The position numbers were made by a program, and so were the translations under genes. 64,000 bases of DNA, from positions 179,374 through 243,373 of the forward strand of contig MWSW01000018.1 in assembly GCA_002050165.1 (NCBI GenBank). The letters run 5' to 3'. This document shows, piece by piece, positions 18,586 to 28,710 of this stretch (position 1 is its first letter; each line of letters opens with the position of its first letter). Below the pieces are notes generated by a model that had not been told where the DNA came from, did not search any database, and saw nothing but the letters and a program-made list of their open reading frames with translations. Source of the stretch: Candidatus Tepidiaquacellales bacterium OLB4/UTCHB1 (GTDB lineage Bacteria; Bacteroidota; Ignavibacteria; Tepidaquicellales; Tepidaquicellaceae).

Positions 18586-19737
18586 TCAAGGTACCAGTTC
18601 TTTGATCAGGGTTGCAACAATTCTCTCACATGCTTTACCGTCTCCGTATGGATTATGAGCCTTTGACATTTTAAGGTAGTACTTCTTGTCAGTCAACAAT
18701 CTTGAAGCCTGTTCAAATATTTTTTTTGAGTCTGTCCCGACAAGTTTGACAGTACCTGCAATGACAGCTTCAGGGCGCTCTGTAGTATCTCTCATGACGA
18801 GTACGGGTTTGCCGAGGCTCGGTGCTTCTTCCTGGATACCACCACTATCGGTTATAACGATAAATGACTTATCCATTGCATAAATGAACGGAAGGTAGTC
18901 CAGTGGCTCAACAAGGTAAATATTGTTGATACCGGAGAGAATTTTATAAACCGGCTTTTGAACGTTCGGATTGAGATGTACGGGATAAACAATATCAACA
19001 TCTTCAAATTTTAGAGCAATTTCTTTCAAGGCTTTGCAGATATTGATAAACTTTTGGCCGAAATTTTCACGCCTGTGTCCTGTTACTAAAATTAGTTTTC
19101 TATATTTATCAAATTTATAGCCACGATCTTCGATTTCCTTTTTTGCTTTACTCGATAAAGTTTTATTGGATTTAAGTTTTTCTGTTACCATTAACAGTGC
19201 ATCAATTACTGTATTACCCGTAATCGAAATTGATTTTCTGCTGACGTTCTCCGCTTCGAGATTTTGTTTGGATATTTTAGTCGGTGCAAAATGATATTTA
19301 GCTATACTACCGGTTAATTTCCTGTTCATTTCTTCCGGCCACGGTGAATATATATTTCCTGTACGAAGCCCGGCTTCAACATGACCGACCGGAATGCGAT
19401 GGTAAAAACTTGCCAGTGAAGCTGCAAAAGTTGTTGTTGTATCACCGTGTACAAGTACAAGATCAGGTTTGAAGTTATCCAATACTTCGCCCATTTTAAC
19501 CAAAACATTTCCTGTAATATCAAAAAGGTTTTGATTCTTTTTCATGATGTTCAGGTCAAAAGCGGGCTTTATGTTGAAAACGGTTAAAACCTGATCAAGC
19601 ATACTCCTGTGCTGAGCCGTTATGCAAACTTTTGTATTGAAATATTTTTTATGCTTCTCTAAAGTTTTTACAAGAGGCGCCATTTTAATAGCTTCAGGTC
19701 TTGTTCCAAAAACAATAAGAATTTTGCTTTTCTTCAA
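18586..19737 (-). CDS. wecB: UDP-N-acetylglucosamine 2-epimerase (non-hydrolysing)
   Basis: A 383-residue enzyme interconverting UDP-GlcNAc and UDP-ManNAc. Motifs: [14 protein letters not shown] at the N-terminus, [33 protein letters not shown] and [18 protein letters not shown] near the C-terminus. Length is normal. The start is TTG (reads Met-Lys-Lys-Ser), overlapping the stop of the upstream GT2 gene (TTGA). It implies that the polymer contains ManNAc or a derivative. A UDP-ManNAc dehydrogenase was not seen here, so ManNAc itself may be used. Confidence 0.95.
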   Translation of the reverse strand: MKKSKILIVFGTRPEAIKMAPLVKTLEKHKKYFNTKVCITAQHRSMLDQVLTVFNIKPAFDLNIMKKNQNLFDITGNVLVKMGEVLDNFKPDLVLVHGDTTTTFAASLASFYHRIPVGHVEAGLRTGNIYSPWPEEMNRKLTGSIAKYHFAPTKISKQNLEAENVSRKSISITGNTVIDALLMVTEKLKSNKTLSSKAKKEIEDRGYKFDKYRKLILVTGHRRENFGQKFINICKALKEIALKFEDVDIVYPVHLNPNVQKPVYKILSGINNIYLVEPLDYLPFIYAMDKSFIVITDSGGIQEEAPSLGKPVLVMRDTTERPEAVIAGTVKLVGTDSKKIFEQASRLLTDKKYYLKMSKAHNPYGDGKACERIVATLIKELVP

Positions 19738-20537
19738 GATTTGTTTTCCAATTTTGGTTTTGAAATGTATTTATGTTTTCTAAAAAAATAGAACAATCCT
19801 TTTATATGTTCGAAGGTAGCTTTTGTGAATAATTTTTTTGTAATCCGTTGACAGAAGTGGTATAGTTCAACCTCCGGGAAATATACCGTATCATAGCCTG
19901 CTATACGGGCTCTCAGACAGAAATCAATATCTTCAGGTCCGTAAAAAATTTCTTCATCATAACAACCTATTTTATCCACCATGTCTTTTCGCAGAAGCTG
20001 AAATGCTCCGATAACATAGTCAACTTTTTGAGTTTCATTATGGTCTATGTCAAACATATAATGTTCTCTCATTATTTGGGAGTTCCTGATTTTTTCAAGC
20101 TTCTCAAATCTGTTAAAAAGTTTTACCCATACACTCGGGAATCTTTTACAAGTATATTGAAGTGAGTTATCCGGGAATAACAATTTTGCCCCTAAAATTC
20201 CAGTACCGGGATTTGACTCCATAAACTCATACGTTTTCTCAAATGTATTTTCAGTTATCAATTCTGTATCTACATCAAGGATGAGGATATATTTCCCTGT
20301 CGCTATTTTCAATCCCTGATTCCTTGCCGGACCTACACCTCTATTATTTTTATTTAAGATTAATTTGACCTGTGGGAAATTTGATTGTACATATTCCACA
20401 GAGCCATCTGAAGAATTATTATCAATTAGAATTAATTCAAACTGGAAACCCCTATTCTTCTCATAGACAGATTTTAAGCACTTCGTAAGGAAATGTTTAG
20501 CGTTCCATGTGATTATAATGACGGAAAATTGTATCAA
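19734..20537 (-). CDS. GT2 family glycosyltransferase (rhamnosyltransferase-like)
   Basis: A 267-residue GT2 protein. It has [24 protein letters not shown], the DVDTEL site and [16 protein letters not shown], which matches the ExxxDFC acceptor motif of Wbbl/rhamnosyl-type GT2 enzymes. No membrane segment is obvious. TTG start at 20537; the 3' end overlaps wecB by four nt. The sugar and acceptor are unknown. It lies downstream of the interrupted methyltransferase in the polysaccharide operon. Confidence 0.88.
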   Translation of the reverse strand: MIQFSVIIITWNAKHFLTKCLKSVYEKNRGFQFELILIDNNSSDGSVEYVQSNFPQVKLILNKNNRGVGPARNQGLKIATGKYILILDVDTELITENTFEKTYEFMESNPGTGILGAKLLFPDNSLQYTCKRFPSVWVKLFNRFEKLEKIRNSQIMREHYMFDIDHNETQKVDYVIGAFQLLRKDMVDKIGCYDEEIFYGPEDIDFCLRARIAGYDTVYFPEVELYHFCQRITKKLFTKATFEHIKGLFYFFRKHKYISKPKLENKS

Positions 20538-20570
20538 TATTGTATAGTTTAAAATTAGATTACAGAATAA

Positions 20571-21481
20571 TTATTTACTCAAGACGAATATACAGCCTTG
20601 AATGGCAATGTCGTCCATACTAAAATTCGTTGTGAAATATTCATCAAGTTTCATTTTTGATAAATGTTCTTTTTCAGATTCTGTAGGGAGTGATGTATTT
20701 CCCAACAAGATTTTATAGTTGTACTTATTGATGATTTTTGCATACTCACTATGCCTCATCCTATTTTGGAACATGATTGAAGGATTCAGGAAATTCCATT
20801 TTCTCTCTGAATATTGCAAAAAATTATATACGGAAACCGAATCGACGAAATACGAACCATGATCTCTATAATCTATGACATTAGACATGATACCATCAGG
20901 TTTTAGTATTCTATAACATTCTTTCATAATACCATCTAACACTTCTTTCGGAATATGCTCCATAGTTGCTTTGAAACGATGAAGTCAATTGACGAATCAG
21001 CTATTCTTGTATCCCTTGCGTCTAACGGGGCAATGTATTCAATATCAAAGTAATCTTTTAGAACTGATGTGAAATTTTCATACGTAAACTCCGGAATTTC
21101 AGCAGGGATTGAGAAATTAAAGTTCAAATCCTTTTTAAATTTTTGAAATCTTTTGATAGTATCATTTAGCAAGTCAGGAAAAGCTAATTCCCGAACATCA
21201 ATACATCTAATATTGCTGACACCTAAAAGCGACATTGTAATTGGAATTACCAAATCATATCCTGCTCCGAATTCGTAATAGTTTTTTGGTAATGTATCTG
21301 AACTTGAATATTTCTTATAATTTTCAAGATGAAATTGAGCAGTCTCAGTTTTCTTAATAAAGTCAGAATCACTTATTGGGAGTGTCTTGGTTATCTTCTT
21401 TTGGAGCTGATAATTTAATTTCTCACCATTCGGAAGTGCCGAAAAGAATTTCTGTAGAAATATTTTCAGATATAATTTCAC
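20571..21481 (-). pseudogene. class I SAM-dependent methyltransferase split by a frameshift
   Basis: Two overlapping frames together make one 303-residue methyltransferase. The upstream frame (GTG at 21481) contains motif I YEFGAGYD and CIDVREL, and runs to DSSIDFIVSK before going out of frame. The other frame continues with ATMEHIPKEVLDGIMKECYRILKPDG, the expected motif after SxIDFIVSN. The shift site is about 20967-20975. A -1 shift (or one missing base) restores the reading frame. Causes may be a real inactivating mutation, a sequencing error, or ribosomal slipping on CAAAG. The intact enzyme would probably methylate a sugar of the polymer or its donor. Neighbours are GT4 and GT2 genes of the operon. 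Confidence 0.82.
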
Positions 21482-21487
21482 GGGATT

Positions 21488-22651
21488 TTAATTTTGAATA
21501 TTAGATTTTAGTTTCCTTCTGTATAATTCAATATACTTTTGAGCCGTAATTTTTATATCAAATTTCTCAATTATAGTTTGCCTTGCGTTATCTCCGATTT
21601 TTTTCAAATTAAACTGACCTGACATTATTCCAGAAAATGTCTCTAATAACTCATTTTGATTTTCAATATCGTACAAAAATCCGTTATGCTCATGCTGTAT
21701 GATTTCCGGAATACCGCCCACTCTGGAAGCGATAACGGGTTTCTGTTTTATCATTCCTTCAGCAACTACCAATCCAAACCCTTCCCATAATGAAGGAACG
21801 GCAATTAAATCTGAAATTTCTATTAACTCATCAACATCGTTTCTGTATCCTAAGAGAGTTACTTGCTTATCAAGTGAATGGATACTGGTGAATGATTCTA
21901 TCTCTTTCCGTAAAGAACCATCTCCAATGAATAAAAATTTTATATTCGGGTTTTGTATTAAAAAGTTTTTTATATTCTCCAAAAATTTTAAATGACCTTT
22001 CTGTTCCTCCAGCCTACCTATTATTGTAACCACAAAATCATTTTCGGAAAGATTTAATGACTGACGGGATTTCAGCCTTTCAGATTTTGTTAATTTTAAT
22101 CTGCTTTTTGAAATATCTATTCCATTATAAATTACATCTACTCTGCTCATATCTAAATTACTCTTCCTCCATGAAAGGTAATTTTTGACTTTTTGTGAGA
22201 TACAGATTACATTACTATTGGTGAAATCGAGGATAAAATTATCGATACGGTCAAAGATGTTTTTCCTATCGGGATTTGCAGAACGTTTATGAATGGTAGA
22301 ATCATTATGACAAGTGGAAATTATGTGTTTAACCCCGTTTTTTTTTGCTGCAAGTCTTCCGTAAAAGTCAGCTTTTAACAGATGAGTGTGAACAATATCC
22401 GGGTCTAACTCTTTGAGGACTTTTTTCAGCTTAAAATATATCTTAGGGTTAAAGAGTCCGCGTTCAGCTAAATTATAAACATTTACTCCCATATTTTCAA
22501 AGGCTGGTATTAAATATCCAGAATCTATTGTAACAACAGAAATTTTAAATTTGTTGGTTTTCTTTATAATGTCAACCAAATTTAGCAATAAGATTTGTGC
22601 TCCGGCACGTTCAAGGTTTGATATAATATATACAATATGAAATGTAGGCAA
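21488..22651 (-). CDS. GT4 family glycosyltransferase
   Basis: A 387-residue GT-B glycosyltransferase. The N-terminal half has SNLERAGAQILLLNLV and VHTHLLKADFYGR; the C-terminal half has IIGRLEEQKGHLKFL, FIGDGSLRKEI and the EX7E-type donor site PSLWEGFGLVVAEGM. This is the typical retaining GT4 layout. TTG start at 22651. It is six nt upstream of the interrupted methyltransferase. The donor sugar is unknown. Confidence 0.92.
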   Translation of the reverse strand: MPTFHIVYIISNLERAGAQILLLNLVDIIKKTNKFKISVVTIDSGYLIPAFENMGVNVYNLAERGLFNPKIYFKLKKVLKELDPDIVHTHLLKADFYGRLAAKKNGVKHIISTCHNDSTIHKRSANPDRKNIFDRIDNFILDFTNSNVICISQKVKNYLSWRKSNLDMSRVDVIYNGIDISKSRLKLTKSERLKSRQSLNLSENDFVVTIIGRLEEQKGHLKFLENIKNFLIQNPNIKFLFIGDGSLRKEIESFTSIHSLDKQVTLLGYRNDVDELIEISDLIAVPSLWEGFGLVVAEGMIKQKPVIASRVGGIPEIIQHEHNGFLYDIENQNELLETFSGIMSGQFNLKKIGDNARQTIIEKFDIKITAQKYIELYRRKLKSNIQN

Positions 22652-22655
22652 ATTT

Positions 22656-23870
22656 TTAGATGGATTTATTGTTTCTGTTGTGATTTTCGGAGGAACCGGA
22701 GTTGTTTAATAGGTTAAGAAGGATGTTGTTCATAGTTATTCCCCTTGAATTCCAAGTTGAATCTTCAACAGCTGTTTGATAATTAGCGGACATTACAGGG
22801 TTAATCAATGTATTTGGAGAAATACAATATTCGATAAATTTCTTATTTGAATCAGCGATATTCACAAGCTCTGAATAATATTTTAAATCCGGTAAATTTG
22901 TTGAAACAATTTTAGTCCCACAAACAAGATACTCAAAAAACTTATTTGGTAGCACACCTTCAGTAAACTTGTTTAATTTAAAAGGTATGATAGCAATGTT
23001 AAACCCTTTAATGTAACCGGGAATTTTATGATAAGGTACTTTATTGTAATGCTTAAATTTTTTGTTAAGTTTTAATAGTTCTATTTTTCCCTTTACATTT
23101 CTTTCTACCGGTCCAACAAACACTAAATTATTATTTTCGGGTAATGAATCCAGTAAATCCTGAATCAGGTTAAAATCAATCCAATCTCTTATATTTCCAA
23201 TATAACCTATTATATTGCCTTTTAATCTGAAATCAAATTTTTTAATCTTTTGCATTTCATTTAAATTGAAATCGTGACCATTAGGTACATAATATGTATC
23301 CGAATTTATTTTTTTGGCGTAATTAAACATAATCTGTCCTGTACAGAAAATCAAATTTGCCTGCATGACAGTTTTTTCATTTAATTCATCTAATAATTTA
23401 TTCAGTGTACCATCGTTATTATATGCGTAATTATCATAGTAATCATAAACAATATAATTTCGTTTGACACTTTTTATGACTAAGTAATTATGCGGATGAT
23501 AACACCATAAAATTATTGAGGACTTACTGAATTTTGAATTAATAAATCTGTTTAATTGCCAACGTATCAGAAAAGAATCAAGTTTAAAGGTAAAATTTAC
23601 ACGTTTCCAAATTTTGTCGTGAAAAAATATTATAGGTGTAAAAATTTTTTTATTATTAATTTCTCTCTTCCTGCCATATTTCAATAAAGGAAAAAATCTT
23701 GACCTAAACTTTATCAGAGTGTGGATAAAAATTGAGAATGGGTACTCTACAAACTGTATTTCGCTCCATTTGCCGAGAGTATCGTTTAAAGCATTATGAA
23801 GTCTTTCCCTATGGTTGAGTTCCCAGTTAGATGAAATTAGAATAAGGTTTACAAAGTTTTTCTTCGCCAT
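22656..23870 (-). CDS. putative GT-B glycosyltransferase, divergent (TuaH/GT4-like)
   Basis: A 404-residue protein with a weak GT-B pattern. The N-terminal half contains SSNWELNHRERLHN and ILWCYHPHN. The C-terminal half has YVPNGHDFN, IGYIGNIRDWIDFNLI, FVGPV and IAIIPFKLN followed by LPNKFFEYLVCGTKIVSTN. The GHDF and NKFFEYL elements are typical of TuaH-like and related GT4 enzymes. No transmembrane segment is obvious. Codon use is notably A/T-rich, like the wzx-wzy neighbours. The sugar is unknown. A 109-nt gap without clear signals separates it from the upstream GT4 gene. Confidence 0.72.
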   Translation of the reverse strand: MAKKNFVNLILISSNWELNHRERLHNALNDTLGKWSEIQFVEYPFSIFIHTLIKFRSRFFPLLKYGRKREINNKKIFTPIIFFHDKIWKRVNFTFKLDSFLIRWQLNRFINSKFSKSSIILWCYHPHNYLVIKSVKRNYIVYDYYDNYAYNNDGTLNKLLDELNEKTVMQANLIFCTGQIMFNYAKKINSDTYYVPNGHDFNLNEMQKIKKFDFRLKGNIIGYIGNIRDWIDFNLIQDLLDSLPENNNLVFVGPVERNVKGKIELLKLNKKFKHYNKVPYHKIPGYIKGFNIAIIPFKLNKFTEGVLPNKFFEYLVCGTKIVSTNLPDLKYYSELVNIADSNKKFIEYCISPNTLINPVMSANYQTAVEDSTWNSRGITMNNILLNLLNNSGSSENHNRNNKSI

Positions 23871-23979
23871 TGAAATTTCGTAACTGAAAAATGATAATAA
23901 ATTTGATACTTCGTGAATTAGAATAGATAAAACTTTTTAAAAAGAGATTACTTTTTTGATCCATGCAATACAAATAAAT

Positions 23980-25116
23980 TTATTCTGATAATATTTTTTG
24001 AATATTCTTTACATTGCTTTTCAAATTAAATCTGTTAATCACCGTTTGAAAAGCGTTTTCTTTTATAGATTCCAAAATCCCGGTGTCCAGACTTTTAATA
24101 TATTCAATTCTCTTTAAAATCTCGTCAAAATTGTAAGAAGAAAACAAAAAACCGTTATAGTTATTTTCTACAATTTCCGGTAATCCACCGACATCTGTAC
24201 AAAGCACAAGCGTTTTACAATACATGGACTCGAGTACCGTGAGATTAGTAGTCTCAAACGAGGAAGGCAATATAAACAGATTCAATTTTTTATAGAAAGA
24301 ATATACATTCTTTTCGAACTTTTCGAATATGACATAATCTTGAATGTCTAATTCATGTATCCTTTTAATAAGAGTTGACTTCAACTCCCCGTCACCCTTT
24401 AATACTAAAATTACCTCAGGATTTTTTGAAATTAATTTTGGTAAAATCTCAACTAACTTTTCAAGACCTTTCTGACTTGCCAATCTTCCCGCATAACCGA
24501 TTACGTAATTATCTTTAACCATTTTTGTTTTATCAGAAAATTTTAACAACTCACTTGCATAATTTAAATCTAAACCATGATATACAACTTCAATGTTATT
24601 TCCGTTAATAGATCGTTTCGAGATCAGATATTCCTTAATTGCGAAACAGACGGCAATAAATTTATCAGTTTTCTTGAAAAGCCAGTTTTGAAAAGTGGTG
24701 TAAAGGAATTTATTTATAATGTTCGTAATAGAAAACTTAATTCTTTTTCCGATAAAATATCTGTCCAGCCCATGATATGTTATAATTAGATTCATTTTCC
24801 GATTAAAGAAAAATTTTATAAATGTACAGTAGAGATTAGATTGTTCCATACATGAATGTACAGTACGATATTCTTTTGAATATTTATATATGTAATAAAG
24901 TCTTTTAAAAAACCTAAAGATACCATCTCCTAAATATGTAGATTTGTCGCTCAGATTATAATAATCAAGTAAATTGCTTTCCTTGAATTTTGGATTATTC
25001 AGGTAAAATATTCTGTAATCGAAAATATTTTTATCTAGATTTGTTATAACGTCGAAAGTGAGTTTTGTTGCTCCTCCTACATCAATAGTATCGATAACGA
25101 ACAATACTTTTTTCAT
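23980..25116 (-). CDS. GT4 family glycosyltransferase
   Basis: A 378-residue GT4 enzyme. The start FVIDTIDVGGATKLTFDVI corresponds to the acceptor-side glycine loop. The C-terminal half has IGYAGRLASQKGLEKLVEIL, LVLKGDGELKSTL and the donor site PSSFETTNLTVLESM (EX7E), followed by TDVGGLPEIVEN. Length is normal. The ATG overlaps the stop of the GT2 gene upstream by four nt. Function in the polymer repeat unit is inferred from position. Confidence 0.91.
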   Translation of the reverse strand: MKKVLFVIDTIDVGGATKLTFDVITNLDKNIFDYRIFYLNNPKFKESNLLDYYNLSDKSTYLGDGIFRFFKRLYYIYKYSKEYRTVHSCMEQSNLYCTFIKFFFNRKMNLIITYHGLDRYFIGKRIKFSITNIINKFLYTTFQNWLFKKTDKFIAVCFAIKEYLISKRSINGNNIEVVYHGLDLNYASELLKFSDKTKMVKDNYVIGYAGRLASQKGLEKLVEILPKLISKNPEVILVLKGDGELKSTLIKRIHELDIQDYVIFEKFEKNVYSFYKKLNLFILPSSFETTNLTVLESMYCKTLVLCTDVGGLPEIVENNYNGFLFSSYNFDEILKRIEYIKSLDTGILESIKENAFQTVINRFNLKSNVKNIQKILSE

Positions 25117-25838
25117 AAATTTCCTTTAATTAATCTGTATAGTATTAACCTTGTAACCGGTGTAAAGAGTTTTGCATTATATTTTCTACACACCTTATAT
25201 ATTTCCCAACCTTGTTTTCGGATATTATCTCGGGTTAATGTTGAATCATGATCCCGATAAAATGCCAGGTTTTCATCAATGTAATATGGCTCAGAAATTT
25301 TACTCATCTTAATAAAAAAATCTAAATCAAAAACAATTTTGATATTTTCATTTAAGTACTGAACTTGTTCAACTAACCCCTTTTTATAAAAGGAACAGGG
25401 TTGTCTTATGTCAGGTGAAATATTTATCAATGAATTGAAATTAAACCTTTTTGTTTTATCTCTTTTAACGATCTTTTTCTCCTTATTGACAAAAGTTAAG
25501 TTTCCATATACGAATTTAACATTAAGATTAGATTTGAATACATTTAATATTTTTTCGAAAACATTTGAATCATAATAATCATCACAGTTTAACCAAGCTA
25601 AAATATCACCGGAAGCTACTTTAAAACCACGATTGATTGCAGAAGCCGGTCCGGAATCGCTTCCTGTTAATAACTTCAAATGAGAATAATTTTTTATAAT
25701 GTTAATCGTATTGTCAGTTGAACCGCCATCAACTATTATGTGCTCAAAGTTATTGTAATTTTGAGATAAAACTGATTCGATACAATCTTTGATAAATTCT
25801 CCTTGATTTAATGAAGGAGTAATTATTGAAAATTTCAT
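25113..25838 (-). CDS. GT2 family glycosyltransferase
   Basis: A 241-residue GT2 enzyme: IITPSLNQGEFIKDCI at the N-terminus, VDGGSTDNTI, GSDSGPASAINRGF and LNCDDYYD as the DxD-like catalytic site. This form (SLNQ, VDGGSTD, SDSGxxDA/S) is common in capsule and O-antigen clusters. It has no clear membrane segment. It overlaps both neighbours by four nt, indicating tight translational coupling with wzx and the GT4 gene. Confidence 0.9.
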   Translation of the reverse strand: MKFSIITPSLNQGEFIKDCIESVLSQNYNNFEHIIVDGGSTDNTINIIKNYSHLKLLTGSDSGPASAINRGFKVASGDILAWLNCDDYYDSNVFEKILNVFKSNLNVKFVYGNLTFVNKEKKIVKRDKTKRFNFNSLINISPDIRQPCSFYKKGLVEQVQYLNENIKIVFDLDFFIKMSKISEPYYIDENLAFYRDHDSTLTRDNIRKQGWEIYKVCRKYNAKLFTPVTRLILYRLIKGNL

Positions 25839-27310
25839 TTCAGTATTAGCTGATTAATTCTGTCAAAAATTATGTATAAAAATTCAAGCAGGATTTTGTA
25901 GTAGGCAATTATAAATACAATTTGTGATACAGTAACTACAACTATAAAGTTTATATTAAAATGTAAAAGTATTATTTGTATAAGAAGAAAAAACTGAAGG
26001 GAAATAATTTGAAAAAATCCAATATCCTTGAAAAAATGCTGAAAGTTAAAATTAAAGTGTTTATAAAAATAGAAAACAATTATGATTGAATTAATAACTA
26101 TTGCAATGAAATAACCTATTAGTCCTAAATAAGAACCTGTTAATTTAGTTGACATATATAAAAGAACAGTGGTGGACAAAACGTTAATGATTTGAATCAC
26201 AATTATAAAACTTCCACGACCCTCAATAATTATTACGTTATACATAGCAATCATCAAACAAATTAAAGTCTGAGGTAAGGCAAGCAAAAGAAAAGTTGTG
26301 GAGCTATCTAAATTACCAAACCAAAAATATAAGAAAACCAGTATAGAGGGATTTAATATACCGAAAAAGAGAATTATATATTTTAAGGATAATTCTGTAT
26401 AATTTTTAATATCGGTATGAATTGCCTCTGAAATTTTATTGAGAATATTTAAATGGCTTAATTTGACAATTATTACTTTTTGTGATGAATATATAAATCC
26501 ATTAATAAACGTAATAACCTTTTTGGCAGATTCATATATGGCAACAAAACTCAGCGATAAAAATGAACTAACTATAAACTTAATAATATAATCGAGACTA
26601 TTACCGATAGCGAACGATATCTGAATTTTCGCGCCATATTTTATATTATCTTTGATTAATTTAAAGTTGAAAAATTTTCTTCGTGAATTTAAAATTTGAT
26701 AGCGATAAATGTTTACAATCAAGGCAACAAAAATAAATATCGAAATAGCCAACTGTACATAGAGAAAAACAAAAATATCTTTATAAATTATAACAAAAAT
26801 GGTTGAAAAAACGAATAGTAAAATGTGAGAAACGATTAAAACCTTTGCAATGAAAATATACTTAGCCATTCCTTCAAGAAAGCATTTAAAAAAGTTGTAA
26901 ACGAAACTAAAAACGAAGTTAAAGGAAAGAATTAAAAAAATATGATCGGAAATTTCAACAGGATATGACAATCGCGCCCTTAAAAAAAAATAGTAATATG
27001 CAAATTGTAATGATAGAATAAAAACAGATAAAATGAAAAATGAAATTAAATATGTATAAAAATATTCCGTGATGAATTGAAAGTTTTTTTTCTCAGTAGC
27101 TTCCGCAATATGTTTTACTGTAGATACTCCAAAACCTAAGTCTAAGTTAGCACCTAAAACGAATGCGGATAACAAAAGAACATACAGTCCAATGAGTGAA
27201 GAGTCGAATAGTTTAAATATTAAAGTAAAAAGTGAAAAATTTACTACTGAAATAAAAATATAGGAAAATTTATTCCACCGATTTATAGATATTTCATTTT
27301 TTAAACTCAT
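25835..27310 (-). CDS. wzx: Wzx-type oligosaccharide flippase
   Basis: A 491-residue very hydrophobic protein with about 12-14 predicted transmembrane segments and the polysaccharide-biosynthesis (MOP superfamily) layout: FSLFTLIFKLF near the start and LDLGFGVSTVKHIAE in the first third. It would move undecaprenyl-linked repeat units across the inner membrane. Overlap of four nt with wzy upstream and GT2 downstream. The gene symbol rests on topology and cluster position, since Wzx proteins share little sequence. Confidence 0.82.
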   Translation of the reverse strand: MSLKNEISINRWNKFSYIFISVVNFSLFTLIFKLFDSSLIGLYVLLLSAFVLGANLDLGFGVSTVKHIAEATEKKNFQFITEYFYTYLISFFILSVFILSLQFAYYYFFLRARLSYPVEISDHIFLILSFNFVFSFVYNFFKCFLEGMAKYIFIAKVLIVSHILLFVFSTIFVIIYKDIFVFLYVQLAISIFIFVALIVNIYRYQILNSRRKFFNFKLIKDNIKYGAKIQISFAIGNSLDYIIKFIVSSFLSLSFVAIYESAKKVITFINGFIYSSQKVIIVKLSHLNILNKISEAIHTDIKNYTELSLKYIILFFGILNPSILVFLYFWFGNLDSSTTFLLLALPQTLICLMIAMYNVIIIEGRGSFIIVIQIINVLSTTVLLYMSTKLTGSYLGLIGYFIAIVINSIIIVFYFYKHFNFNFQHFFKDIGFFQIISLQFFLLIQIILLHFNINFIVVVTVSQIVFIIAYYKILLEFLYIIFDRINQLILK

Positions 27311-28707
27311 TTAGAAATGGTATCCGTTTGCATGTAATCAAGGGTCATTATTTTTATCAAGAGTATTCCGAAAAAAATTAAAAACAAATACCACATAAAA
27401 AACTCCGGAAATAAAAGTAAATCCTCACCCATATTTTTTACAAAAATTCCGGTACATAACGAAAATGAAAGGACGGTTAAATTATCGGCATTTTTTTTCA
27501 AAACCAACATTAATGCCTTATAATAATATTTAAAAATCAAAATTGTTGAAGTAATAGTAAATAACAACCCATACATCAGGATTGAGAATAAAATGATATT
27601 ATGAGGGTTATTGTTTAAATCAATCACACCTAAAGAAAATTTTACTCCTTCAAAAATTTCTCTGGTACGTGAGCCACCATAACCAAACAATAATTTTATA
27701 TTATCAGACATCATTACGAATGAAGTTTCCAAAAGGCCTAATCTGCCCAATATTGTTATTGCACCTTTGGTAGTAAAAAATTGTGTAATTGCAAATGCAA
27801 CCGCAAGTATTGTAAAGATTACAGAGAAAACGAATAACTTTCTTGAATATCCGTAAAAGATTATTAATATAGAAAGAAATATAGTTGCAATTCCAAACCT
27901 ACTAAAAGTAAAAAGTAATGCAATCAAGGAAACGAAAAATCCAATTATATAAAATTTATGTTCTAATAAAGATAGTTCCTTTTTTTTCCATATAATCATC
28001 CAAACCAAAAGCGGAATGCTAAAGTTATACATAGACGAAGTTGCATTTGGATGTTTAAAAAAAGAAATGGCGGTACCGGGATACTCATTATCCGGTTTTA
28101 AGTCAGGATAAATAACAGTCATTATTCCAAAGATCGCGGCAAGAATACCAATCAGACAAATAATCCTCATGAAGTTAAAAAGAATATTTTCGTTTTTATA
28201 TAAAAAACCAGCGAGAACGACTGAAAATATGTAAATACCAACACTGAAATTTATATATTTTAGGATCCCCTCAAATTCTGATATTTCACGAGGATTAAAT
28301 ACGAAAGTGGAGAGTGTTAAAAATAAGAATGATGTTAAAATTAAAAATTTATCAAATGTATTAAACTTAATGAGCGAATTTTTATATTCATTTCCGGTAA
28401 TATGAAATAGAATCGTTAAAAAAAGTATTGGTGCAAAAATATAATTGTAACTTTCTTCGGTGTACTTACTATAAGGTGCAATTGTAAAATTAAAAAAAGA
28501 AAGAATGACAATCAAAAATGATAAATTAATAACAACATCATTAATTGCCCGGGTGATAAGAAAAAAACTGATAATGAAAATCCCGGCAAAAACTCCTAAT
28601 AATAAAGTAAAAGAGGTATTATAAAGTGATGCATGAACAAGACTTGATAAGAGAAGCAAGCTTATAACGAATATTAATAATGCATCGTGTCTATTGAGAT
28701 ATTGCAC
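27307..28707 (-). CDS. wzy: O-antigen polymerase/ligase family protein (Wzy-like)
   Basis: A 466-residue polytopic protein with about 11-12 transmembrane segments and a periplasmic loop containing LLFGYGGSRTREI. The Wzy_C/O-antigen ligase hallmarks are LLFTFSRFGIATIFL and the later NNPHNIILFSILMYG. In this context, with Wzx, a PCP and an OPX protein, polymerisation of the repeat unit is the likely role; a WaaL-like ligase is the alternative. GTG start at 28707, four nt after the wzz-like stop. Confidence 0.82.
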   Translation of the reverse strand: MQYLNRHDALLIFVISLLLLSSLVHASLYNTSFTLLLGVFAGIFIISFFLITRAINDVVINLSFLIVILSFFNFTIAPYSKYTEESYNYIFAPILFLTILFHITGNEYKNSLIKFNTFDKFLILTSFLFLTLSTFVFNPREISEFEGILKYINFSVGIYIFSVVLAGFLYKNENILFNFMRIICLIGILAAIFGIMTVIYPDLKPDNEYPGTAISFFKHPNATSSMYNFSIPLLVWMIIWKKKELSLLEHKFYIIGFFVSLIALLFTFSRFGIATIFLSILIIFYGYSRKLFVFSVIFTILAVAFAITQFFTTKGAITILGRLGLLETSFVMMSDNIKLLFGYGGSRTREIFEGVKFSLGVIDLNNNPHNIILFSILMYGLLFTITSTILIFKYYYKALMLVLKKNADNLTVLSFSLCTGIFVKNMGEDLLLFPEFFMWYLFLIFFGILLIKIMTLDYMQTDTISK

Positions 28708-28710
28708 AGA

